Shown here: piece after piece, positions 1 through 5,573 of the stretch
How the letters are laid out: each line of letters starts with the position of its first letter
How positions within the stretch are numbered: the first letter of the stretch is position 1
Source of the DNA: Clostridia bacterium
GTDB lineage: Bacteria; Bacillota; Clostridia; Clostridiales; Clostridiaceae
DNA: 6,531 bases
NCBI GenBank assembly: GCA_009930125.1
Contig: RZYZ01000115.1
Coordinates: 1-6,531, forward strand
Direction: 5' to 3'
The notes under the pieces: generated by a model
The model's database searches: none
The model's input: the letters and a program-made list of their open reading frames with translations, nothing else
Told to the model about the DNA's origin: nothing
Program-made: the position numbers and the translations under genes

Positions 1-1
1 C

Positions 2-124
2 AGAAAGGATCTGAAGCTATCTGATAGAACCTACAGATGCGATGCGTGCGGCTTCGTCATAGACAGGGACAGGAACGCCAGCATCAATCTTCTGAATGCT
101 AAAGTCTACACAGTAGCACTGTAA
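2..124 (+). CDS. tnpB: TnpB RNA-guided endonuclease, C-terminal fragment (partial at window start)
   Basis: Forty codons are visible before the TAA stop. They read a YRCDACG segment, which is the second CxxC of the TnpB zinc ribbon, followed at once by VIDRDRNASINLLNA. In TnpB/Cas12-type RuvC nucleases the DRDxNA motif carries the third catalytic acidic residue. The catalytic Asp and both Cys are intact, so nothing in this piece suggests decay. The tail after the motif is short (about 10 residues), which is within the range seen in the family. TnpB is guided by an RNA from the element's right end and cuts DNA next to a short target-adjacent motif, which helps keep the element at its donor site. 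The start and the rest of the gene lie left of the window. Confidence 0.88.
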   Translation, partial: RKDLKLSDRTYRCDACGFVIDRDRNASINLLNAKVYTVAL

Positions 125-280
125 CGCTATTGTAGATGTGTACCGATGGCTAGTCGGGAATTTACGACTGTGGACTGTACAAGAACTTGTGAGTAGCAGT
201 TCAGGACACTGAGGCGAAAGCATACAGGAAGAAGCAGTAAAAGTCTCGATATGGATAGATTTGTCCATATTTTGAGTAGC
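125..280 (+). ncRNA. Probable omega RNA (reRNA) scaffold in the TnpB element right end
   Basis: The non-coding stretch after the tnpB stop has the look of a TnpB guide-RNA scaffold. Visible structure: AGTCG (152-156) pairs with CGACT (165-169) around the loop GGAATTTA; ACAAG (179-183) faces CTTGT (186-190); CAGT (197-200) faces ACTG (207-210); and a final long hairpin lies at 245-276. The GGAATTTACG loop followed by TGTGGACTGT resembles right ends I recall from other clostridial TnpB elements, but this is from memory. In the family this RNA begins inside tnpB and continues beyond the right end, where the adjoining host bases act as guide. Both ends here are estimates, and no promoter can be assigned. 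Confidence 0.45.
245..276 (+). repeat. Terminal hairpin of the TnpB element right end
   Basis: ATATGGAT (249-256) pairs with GTCCATAT (263-270) around a six-base loop (seven Watson-Crick pairs and one G-T). The stem can be continued by CTC (245-247) with GAG (274-276) across a small internal loop. It has no following T-run, so it is not a terminator. Its position after TnpB fits the subterminal hairpin that the transposase recognises in IS200/IS605 elements. An in-frame ATG for the next gene at 251 lies inside this stem and is therefore an unlikely start. Confidence 0.6.
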
Positions 281-292
281 AGGTATGAAATA

Positions 293-913
293 ATGCGTAA
301 TAGAACATCCTACTATATCGGTCTCATCCTGATCATCATCGGCGGCGCCGCCTTATACAATGCCGTTTTTCTGGACAATCTTTTTTCCATGAGAAACATG
401 TGGCCGCTGTTCATTCTGCTGCCGGGGCTCTTTCTGGAAATCGACTATTTCACAAACTACAGAAGGCGTGATGCCGGCGTGCTCATTCCCGGCGGACTGC
501 TTACCCTCATCGGTACCTACTTTCTCATCAGACAGTTCCTGCCCATCATGGACAGCTTATCCGGCCCCATCTTCATGGTGATTCTGGGACTGGCCCTTCT
601 TCAGTATTATGTGGCCAAGCCCAAAGACCGGGGACTGCTGGTCATTTCACTGGCACTGATCCTCATCGGTGCATTCATCGGATATGGCAGATATCTGGGT
701 GAATTCCCCTACTGGCTGAACTTTGATACGGTTCGTGCCCTGGCTATTCTTCTCTTTGGTGTCTACCTGGTATTTAGGACCACTGGAAGAGATAGAAAAC
801 CCGATTCCACCTACAGACCTAAGGAGACTTACAGAAAAGAGGCTTCCGTCAGTAAAGACGAAGTGATCTATGATCGCGACAAGGCTCCGGGAGAAGAAAA
901 GAAACCTGAATAA
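293..913 (+). CDS. LiaI/LiaF-like polytopic membrane protein, 206 aa
   Basis: This is a small integral membrane protein with about six hydrophobic segments at residues 8-26, 37-53, 61-80, 89-107, 113-131 and 147-161. A strongly charged, Lys/Glu/Arg-rich tail (162-206) probably lies in the cytoplasm. The segment MWPLFILLPGLFLEIDYF and the repeated GLILIIIGG-like helices resemble the transmembrane module of the LiaI/LiaF-type envelope-stress proteins of Bacillota (the DUF5668 type). The C-terminal extracellular LiaF domain is absent, so it is LiaI-like in layout only. Reading the frame from ATG at 251 would add 14 residues encoded by the transposon hairpin, so I prefer ATG 293, with a weak AGG nine bases upstream. 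No convincing promoter lies between the element and the start. Function beyond membrane/envelope association is unknown. Confidence 0.72.
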   Translation: MRNRTSYYIGLILIIIGGAALYNAVFLDNLFSMRNMWPLFILLPGLFLEIDYFTNYRRRDAGVLIPGGLLTLIGTYFLIRQFLPIMDSLSGPIFMVILGLALLQYYVAKPKDRGLLVISLALILIGAFIGYGRYLGEFPYWLNFDTVRALAILLFGVYLVFRTTGRDRKPDSTYRPKETYRKEASVSKDEVIYDRDKAPGEEKKPE

Positions 914-925
914 TTCAGAGAAGCG

Positions 926-959
926 AAACGGCAGATGGTTCATCCCATCTGCCGTTTTT
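926..959 (+). terminator. Intrinsic terminator after the LiaI-like gene, in a convergent gap
   Basis: AAACGGCAGATGG (926-938) pairs perfectly with CCATCTGCCGTTT (945-957) over 13 bp with a six-base loop, and five T follow on the + strand (955-959). It lies 12 bases after the stop of the + strand gene. On the - strand the same hairpin comes 20 bases after the stop of the gene ending at 978, but the following tract is only TTTCGCTTCTCT. It therefore probably stops both convergent transcripts, and more strongly on +. Confidence 0.88.
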
Positions 960-977
960 CATTGACTTTATTTACTG

Positions 978-1427
978 CTATTCTTCGTCTTTCCAGGAAA
1001 CCTCATCGATGATGATGCCTTCCACCTTGTCTTCTTCCTTGTAGAACTGATCCGCATCTCCATAGATCTTCGTTTCTCTGGTGATGACGGAATCCGCTTT
1101 TTCTTTCATGGTTTCCTTGAATTTCTGTGCGCTTTCCTTCAGATCGTTCACAGCATCCTCGGCTTTGCCCTTCAGATCTTTCAGATCCTCTTCCTGAAGC
1201 CTGACATGGACTTTGGTGATGTTCTCATCCAGGAATCTCTCCACATTCTTTCCTGTATCAGCCCCCACTTCTCTCATGGTCTTGATGCTTTTGTAGGCAA
1301 GCGGTTCGTTGCCAAGCTTCAGCGCAAGAAGTCCGAAGGCTTCTCCTGAAACACTCATGACATCATTTGTGAGCTTTCCCACATTTTTTGCCAGATCCTC
1401 GATTTTCTTCTTCTTATTGTCTTCCAT
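978..1427 (-). CDS. Charged helical protein of unknown function, 149 aa
   Basis: I do not recognise a family. The protein is very rich in Lys, Glu and Asp, has no Cys and a single Trp (146), and has no signal peptide or hydrophobic membrane segment. Residues 1-36 look like an amphipathic helix starting with a KKKK run. Residues 60-118 are a long heptad-like helix suggestive of a coiled coil. The end (120-149) is acidic and probably beta or disordered. The start is well supported: GGAGGGG lies six bases before the ATG. It follows the lipid kinase gene by 18 bases in the same operon, and the terminator hairpin at 926-957 follows it. The pattern recalls phasin-like or membrane-surface-binding helical proteins, but that is a resemblance in composition only. 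Confidence 0.8.
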   Translation of the reverse strand: MEDNKKKKIEDLAKNVGKLTNDVMSVSGEAFGLLALKLGNEPLAYKSIKTMREVGADTGKNVERFLDENITKVHVRLQEEDLKDLKGKAEDAVNDLKESAQKFKETMKEKADSVITRETKIYGDADQFYKEEDKVEGIIIDEVSWKDEE

Positions 1428-1445
1428 AATTTTCCCCTCCCATCT

Positions 1446-2360
1446 CTAGAAACTGTTCTTAGGAATAATGAATTTCACCTTCGCATCTTCCAGTCTGAAA
1501 TGCGCTTCCCGCCTGGCTTCCAGTTCTCCGTCGATATTGAGAAATACCGGCTCGTCACTGTAAAGATCAATGGTCTTTGCACGCATAAGGGTCACTTCCT
1601 CCAGGTCCATGTGCTTTCCAGGCACTGCTTTAGGAAGAAACTTTATGATCTTTGCTCGGGTGATGTCTCTTACCAGAATCACATCCAAAAGTCCGTCTCT
1701 GAAGTCGGCATCCGGTGCGATCTTGATCCCACCACCATAGTATTTTCCGTTGGCGATGGCCACCATGAACGCCTCGGTCTGAATCTCCTTCTGGTCCACC
1801 ACCATTCTCAGGTTCAGATTCCTGAAATCCTTCGCTGTATCGAGAACCGATGCCAGGTAGGCGAACTTTTTGGGAAGATAGCTCTTGCTTTTGAATTTCT
1901 CCACATTGTTGACCACCGATGCATCAAATCCCATGGAAGCGATATTGATGAAATATCTGCCGTCCACGGAAGCCACATCGATTTCCTCTTCTGTCCCCAG
2001 TACCGTATTCATGAGGATTCTTCTGCGATCGAATTTCGTCACGATGCTTTTCACAAAATCATTGCCGGAACCTCCTGGGATGCATCCCAAAGACGAATCC
2101 GAACCGATCATGCCGTTTAAGACCTCATTAAGGGTTCCATCTCCGCCCACCGCATAGATGCGATAGGTGTCCATGGACGAATACTTTCTGGCGATCTCCG
2201 TGGCATGCCCCTCTTCTTTTGTATAGACAATCTCATAGGAGATATCCTGATATTTCAGTTTCAGTTCATTGAACAGCTTATGGATGGTATTGGTCATTTT
2301 CAGAGCAATACCATTGCCAGCCACTGGATTAACGATAAATAAATGCTTTACTGCACCCAT
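1446..2360 (-). CDS. Diacylglycerol/lipid kinase, DagK/BmrU/YegS family, 304 aa
   Basis: This is a soluble or peripheral lipid kinase that phosphorylates a lipid hydroxyl using ATP, most likely diacylglycerol to phosphatidic acid, at the inner membrane face. Seen: FIVNPVAGNG (8-17), the nucleotide-binding GGDGTLNEV (72-80), PGGSGNDF (95-102), FINIASMGFDASVV (137-150), YGGGIKIAPDADFRDGLLDV (208-227), and NIDGE (275-279), whose Asp and Glu match the catalytic DGE region of DgkB-type enzymes. Order and length are typical of the family. PGGSGNDF in place of the more usual PxGTxNDF is a mild variant. The start is ATG with AGAGG six bases upstream. It is the first gene of a two-gene operon behind two promoters. 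The family includes kinases for other lipids, so the exact substrate is inferred. Confidence 0.93.
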   Translation of the reverse strand: MGAVKHLFIVNPVAGNGIALKMTNTIHKLFNELKLKYQDISYEIVYTKEEGHATEIARKYSSMDTYRIYAVGGDGTLNEVLNGMIGSDSSLGCIPGGSGNDFVKSIVTKFDRRRILMNTVLGTEEEIDVASVDGRYFINIASMGFDASVVNNVEKFKSKSYLPKKFAYLASVLDTAKDFRNLNLRMVVDQKEIQTEAFMVAIANGKYYGGGIKIAPDADFRDGLLDVILVRDITRAKIIKFLPKAVPGKHMDLEEVTLMRAKTIDLYSDEPVFLNIDGELEARREAHFRLEDAKVKFIIPKNSF

Positions 2361-2381
2361 ACTCTACCTCTACATTTCACT

Positions 2382-2410
2382 ATCATAATTTCTTTGTCAA
2401 ATCTTATCAA
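2382..2410 (-). promoter_or_regulatory. Sigma-A-like promoter P2 for the lipid kinase operon
   Basis: Read on the - strand: TTGATA (2405-2410), 17-base spacer (2388-2404), TATGAT (2382-2387). Both boxes are one base from consensus at ideal spacing. Initiation would fall near 2375, giving a leader of about 15 bases that still contains the AGAGG ribosome binding site (2367-2371). A perfect TTGACA also occurs at 2395-2400, but no -10 lies at the right distance from it. Confidence 0.72.
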
Positions 2411-2414
2411 ATCC

Positions 2415-2443
2415 ATTGTATCCTAAATAATCCGTTTTGTTAA
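2415..2443 (-). promoter_or_regulatory. Sigma-A-like promoter P1 for the lipid kinase operon
   Basis: Read on the - strand: TTAACA (2438-2443), 17-base spacer (2421-2437), TACAAT (2415-2420), with AT-rich sequence just upstream (2441-2452) that could act as an UP element. Transcripts would begin near 2408, inside the -35 box of the nearer promoter, so the two promoters overlap and could interfere with each other. Both lie beyond the terminators of the upstream operon, which supports a separate transcription unit. Confidence 0.62.
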
Positions 2444-2463
2444 TTTATTATTCGCACCTTAAG

Positions 2464-2542
2464 AAAAAATTCATCAGAAGCCATCCTGTTTCGTATAGCA
2501 TTCTCCCCTTTCCGCTTCTGAAGCGGAAAAGGCATTCTGATG
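2464..2542 (-). terminator. Second, branched terminator after the lipoprotein gene
   Basis: On the - strand, CATCAGAA (2535-2542) pairs with TTCTGATG (2472-2479) as an 8-bp outer stem. It encloses a separate hairpin in which TTTCCGCTT (2521-2529) pairs with AAGCGGAAA (2509-2517) around a three-base loop, extendable to 12 bp with one G-T (2506-2532). The outer stem is followed after two A by six T (2464-2469). Stem plus T-run fits an intrinsic terminator, here a compound one with extra structure inside. It lies 22 bases beyond the first hairpin and upstream of promoters P1 and P2. A short structured RNA or a mobile palindromic repeat are alternatives. Confidence 0.55.
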
Positions 2543-2563
2543 GGGACAGTTGAGAGAATTAAG

Positions 2564-2601
2564 ACAGCCTGCAGAAAAGAGGCTTCTTCTCTGCAGGCTG
2601 T
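2564..2601 (-). terminator. Hairpin terminator directly after the lipoprotein gene
   Basis: ACAGCCTGCAGA and its exact complement form a 12-bp stem (2590-2601 with 2564-2575). After one mismatch it continues with AAGA/TCTT (2577-2580 with 2585-2588) around a four-base loop. It begins 12 bases after the stop codon. The following - strand tract is CTTAATTCTCTC, a weak T-run, so termination here may be partial, which would explain the second hairpin downstream. Confidence 0.75.
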
Positions 2602-2613
2602 TAGTCTACTTCA

Positions 2614-4137
2614 TCATTTTCTGTTCTGCACGAAGATGATTTTTCTTCCCTGTGCACGGACCACATCGGTCCATCTCTGGACGAATTCTCCTCTTGCCCA
2701 TTCCGCCATGATGATGTCTTCCTCTTCCTTGATTTCGATGATCTGCAGAGGTTCCTCTGCGATCTCATTCACACCGATGATGCTATACATCATGAGATAC
2801 CTGGGGGTTCTCACCAGAAGGAAGCTGTTCCCGGGTGCGTTGAATGCATCAATGGCCTGGGGCACACGCTCCTTGACACTGACCCAGGGTACAGTGAGAT
2901 CATCATAGGTTACGATGTCCTTTACGGGTTTCAGCGCGATGGGTACTTTGTAGACCTCTTCCTCATCGTTCTCATTCATGGCCAGGAGCCTGGATTCCAT
3001 CATCCAGTACCCATGGTGTCTCTTCAGGATGAAGCTGGTGAACAGGTTCTCCTTGCTCACGGAGTCTTTCTCAAGCGCTTCTTCTCTTTCTATGACCTGA
3101 TCTGCAGAACGGATGAATGCGGTTACCCCATCCTTCGGATCCAGATCGTTGATATTTGCCGGCCTGTAATTGTTGTAGTTGTCCACGGAAATGGTCATGG
3201 CCTTAGGCATGCTTTCATTTTCTGAACTCTCTCCCTCTGTGGCCACGATGCTCACATAGTTGTTGCCCACAAACTCCACTTCCATGAAGGTGCTTGGATA
3301 ATTGTAGTTCATTTTTTCTTTTATATTGCTGGGGGTTCCGGTGATGGCATAGATATTCAGTCTTTCCTTCTCCAGGCCCTCCACTTCATCCCGCTTCACT
3401 TCGAGCTTCCAGAATTCCTTCCTTGGAAAAAGGATGTCATCCACTTCATAGACCTCCTGGATTTCCCCGTCGTTGGTGATCCAGAGGGTTCTGTAGCTCT
3501 GTTCATCCGTCGCCTCGTCGCGTTCACCACGAAGTCCGATGAGTACGCCTGCTCTGGGCTCAAAGAGGCTGTCGTTTGCCGCCGCAGCTTCCGGTGCAGC
3601 GGTAAGTGACTCTTCAGCCGCTTCATCCATCACGAAGGCTTCCGCAGGTCCATCCTGGACCCTGGAGAGGGTGATAAAGTTGTTGCCCTTGACCACTGCG
3701 ATGTGCTCCTCGTCCAGCCTGAACACCTCATAGAAGGCGCGGTCTGTGCTGTTGATCCGGATGACTTCAAGACTTTCCTTGGTCAGCTTGAGTCTGGACG
3801 GATTCACTCTGTACTTTTCCAGAAAATAATCAAAGGTGTTCACAAGCTTGGAGATGTATCCCGGCAGTTCCACTGTCTCCAGACCTACTCTGGCGCCTTC
3901 CAGGGAAAACTCCGCTGTGAAATCCCTGAAATTTGTTTCATCCACAAATTTCCCTTCCTCCAGGTTGATCACCTCTTCAAAGACATAACTGCCTTCGATG
4001 GAAATACCCGCCGCATGCGGCTTCATGACCCCTGCTTTCACATCATCCATGCCGAAGGAACATCCGGATAAAATGACCATGAAAAGAAGACCGATGAGCA
4101 GTCCTATTCCTTTTTGGGTCCGATTTATAGTATTCAT
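2614..4137 (-). CDS. Lipoprotein of unknown function, last gene of the two-component operon, 507 aa
   Basis: I do not recognise a domain. The N-terminus is a type II signal peptide: basic residues (R6, K9), hydrophobic core 11-23, lipobox LSGC with lipidation Cys26, so the mature protein should be tethered outside the membrane. The rest is soluble and acidic, with many alternating hydrophobic stretches suggesting beta structure. An Ala/Glu-rich stretch (171-190) looks like a linker between a domain at about 45-170 and one at about 195-505. Related GNNF, GNNY and GNSF motifs sit at 151, 291 and 436. There are no obvious catalytic motifs. Two starts adjoin: GTG 4138-4140 and ATG 4135-4137. Both are within reach of AAGGAG in the last codons of the kinase gene, and I chose ATG. 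Tight coupling to the kinase suggests a sensory or accessory partner, or a regulated envelope factor; this is inference. Confidence 0.85.
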   Translation of the reverse strand: MNTINRTQKGIGLLIGLLFMVILSGCSFGMDDVKAGVMKPHAAGISIEGSYVFEEVINLEEGKFVDETNFRDFTAEFSLEGARVGLETVELPGYISKLVNTFDYFLEKYRVNPSRLKLTKESLEVIRINSTDRAFYEVFRLDEEHIAVVKGNNFITLSRVQDGPAEAFVMDEAAEESLTAAPEAAAANDSLFEPRAGVLIGLRGERDEATDEQSYRTLWITNDGEIQEVYEVDDILFPRKEFWKLEVKRDEVEGLEKERLNIYAITGTPSNIKEKMNYNYPSTFMEVEFVGNNYVSIVATEGESSENESMPKAMTISVDNYNNYRPANINDLDPKDGVTAFIRSADQVIEREEALEKDSVSKENLFTSFILKRHHGYWMMESRLLAMNENDEEEVYKVPIALKPVKDIVTYDDLTVPWVSVKERVPQAIDAFNAPGNSFLLVRTPRYLMMYSIIGVNEIAEEPLQIIEIKEEEDIIMAEWARGEFVQRWTDVVRAQGRKIIFVQNRK

Positions 4138-4142
4138 CACGT

Positions 4143-5540
4143 TTATGCTCCTTGTGGAAGTCTGAGGGTGATTTTCGTTCCCTCGTCCACTTCACTTTCT
4201 ATGATCAGTTCTCCTCCGTGAAGAAGTGCGATTTCATCACAGATGGAAAGACCGATTCCATTGGACGAACTCGACGTCTTTCCTTTGTAGAATTTTTCCT
4301 TCACATTCTTGATGTCTGTTTGGGATATGCCGGTTCCATTGTCTTCCACAATGAAATCCACACTTCCCCGATTCCGTTTCATACTTACCGAAATCTCGCC
4401 TTCGCCTTCTTTCGTGAATTTGAAGGAATTATCCAGAAGATTAATGAAGACCTGCTTCAGTCTGTTGAGGTCTGCATAGATGGTGCCCATGTCTTCCTCT
4501 TTCTCTATGATGAGCTTCTTCCTCTCCCGGTTGGCACGATTCTCCATATGATGCTGGATGAAGTCGAAGAGTGCCCGCACATCAATGACTTCCTTCTCCA
4601 GCGCGATCTTTCCGGAAACGAACTTCGAAAAATCAAGCAGCTCATCCACCATGCCCTTCAGGCGGTCGCTTTCATTGGAAATGATGTCCAGCCCCTGCTC
4701 CAGGAGGGCGTAATCCGTGGAAGGGTCCTTCAGGGTCACTGCCCATCCCTTGATGGAGGTCAGAGGCGTTCTCAGTTCATGGGATACGGAAGAGATGAAA
4801 TCATTCTTTAGCTCCTCTTTCTTCTTGATCTCACTGGCCATGTGGTTGAGGGTATCGGAAAGCTTTCCGATCTCATCCTCGTGCATTTTCATACTGACCA
4901 CATTGTAGTTACCCGTTGCCATGATTTCCGCAGTCTTTGTCAGTTTTTCGATGGGCCGGATGAATCTCATGCCCAGAATGTTGCTGATGAATGTGGAAAT
5001 GATGATCACGGCAATGCCGAAGACCACAAAGTTCATGATGATGACGCTCATGGAGCTTTCCACACCTCTTAGCGATGTGATGAAGCGAAGTACACCCACA
5101 ATCTCATTGCTGCTGTAGAGGGGCTTTGAAACAGCCATGAGTTTTTCCCCTGTAACGGGATGGTTGTATATGGTGGATCCGCTGCCACCTTCCAGGGCCA
5201 GCTTAACATCTTCCGCCTCCACTACGCCTTCCGGTCTATTGCCTGTGGAATCCAGAAGCACGTTACCATCCAGGCTGATGATCTGTACCATGGCACTGGA
5301 CTGTCTCCAGAAGGCATCTTCATCATTGGCCACATTCTGCTCCAGTGAATCATCCGCATAGTATCTGGAATAGGTATCTGTCGCCACGGACAGCTGATTG
5401 TATAAGGTATCTCTTACATTGCTGTTGAAATAGGATCGAAGAACACTGGCTAAGGCTATATCTGTAATGACCAGAGTCACGATGATGATGATCAGATAGC
5501 TTATGGCAAGTCTGGATTTCAGACTGTTTCTTAACCTCAT
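4143..5540 (-). CDS. Membrane sensor histidine kinase, PhoR/WalK-like, 465 aa
   Basis: This kinase would autophosphorylate on His and pass the phosphate to the regulator encoded just upstream. Seen in order: TM1 (12-33); an extracytoplasmic domain (34-163) with VQIISLDGNVLLDSTGN and a closing IVGVLRFITSL, like the PDC/Cache-type sensor of WalK/PhoR proteins; TM2 (164-188); HAMP (about 189-240); HisKA with FISSVSHELRTPLTSIKGW, phospho-acceptor His254; and the ATPase domain with N-box INLLDNSFKF (366-375), DNGTGI (400-405), KFYKGKT (416-422), NGIGLSI (427-433) and DEGTKI (452-457). All catalytic boxes look intact. No PAS domain is evident. An ATG at 5562-5564 would add eight residues, but these codons spell the purine-rich ribosome binding site of ATG 5540, so I chose the latter. 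The signal is unknown. Confidence 0.93.
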   Translation of the reverse strand: MRLRNSLKSRLAISYLIIIIVTLVITDIALASVLRSYFNSNVRDTLYNQLSVATDTYSRYYADDSLEQNVANDEDAFWRQSSAMVQIISLDGNVLLDSTGNRPEGVVEAEDVKLALEGGSGSTIYNHPVTGEKLMAVSKPLYSSNEIVGVLRFITSLRGVESSMSVIIMNFVVFGIAVIIISTFISNILGMRFIRPIEKLTKTAEIMATGNYNVVSMKMHEDEIGKLSDTLNHMASEIKKKEELKNDFISSVSHELRTPLTSIKGWAVTLKDPSTDYALLEQGLDIISNESDRLKGMVDELLDFSKFVSGKIALEKEVIDVRALFDFIQHHMENRANRERKKLIIEKEEDMGTIYADLNRLKQVFINLLDNSFKFTKEGEGEISVSMKRNRGSVDFIVEDNGTGISQTDIKNVKEKFYKGKTSSSSNGIGLSICDEIALLHGGELIIESEVDEGTKITLRLPQGA

Positions 5541-5544
5541 GGCA

Positions 5545-5558
5545 CTCCCCTTTCTCCT
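5545..5558 (-). promoter_or_regulatory. Ribosome binding site that decides the kinase start
   Basis: On the - strand, AGGAG (5554-5558) is followed by AAAGGGGAG (5545-5553), with the AAGGGG core six bases before ATG 5540. The alternative ATG at 5564 has only scattered purines upstream (AGAGACAAAGA), which is much weaker. Confidence 0.65.
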
Positions 5559-5573
5559 TTTCATTCTTTGTCT

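Larger units (their letters stand above)
1..280 (+). mobile_element. 3' end of an IS200/IS605- or IS607-type TnpB element (truncated by window edge)
   Basis: The window opens inside tnpB and runs through its right end. Seen: the TnpB C-terminus (2-124), then about 155 non-coding bases rich in short inverted repeats, including a hairpin with the loop GGAATTTA (152-169) and a terminal hairpin (245-276). From the family: these elements end in subterminal hairpins, make no target-site duplication, and carry an omega/reRNA over the tnpB 3' end and right end. The exact right boundary is inferred to be within about 276-282. The left end and any tnpA (Y1 or serine transposase) are outside the window, so the IS200/IS605 and IS607 types cannot be told apart, nor can mobility be judged. 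Confidence 0.75.

Noticed and set aside
245..276. Right-end hairpin as an intrinsic terminator
   Set aside because: It is A/T-rich and is followed by GAGTAGC without a T-run. Its place at the end of a TnpB element explains it better.
125..280. CRISPR array or riboswitch in the non-coding stretch after tnpB
   Set aside because: There are no regularly spaced repeats (one 10-base pair only) and no riboswitch signature I recognise. The TnpB right end accounts for the structure.
251..292. Upstream ATG at 251 as start of the LiaI-like gene
   Set aside because: It lies in the terminal hairpin of the TnpB element, has no ribosome binding site, and adds residues (DRFVHIL) unlike the start of a membrane protein of this type.
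978..1427. Assignment of the 149-residue protein as a phasin
   Set aside because: Only charge, length and helical character agree. I see no phasin motif and no polyhydroxyalkanoate genes nearby.
1500..2157. Two + strand open frames inside the lipid kinase region
   Set aside because: They lie antisense to a gene with complete family motifs, their products are Ser/His-rich without domains, and no ribosome binding site precedes them.
2540..2908. + strand open frame starting near the terminators
   Set aside because: It reads through a terminator hairpin and then antisense to the lipoprotein. The product is low in structure and looks like a shadow frame.
5541..5564. Kinase start at ATG 5564
   Set aside because: The eight extra codons are made of the AGGAG/AAGGGGAG ribosome binding site of the next ATG. 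A weak purine tract precedes 5564, so it cannot be fully excluded.
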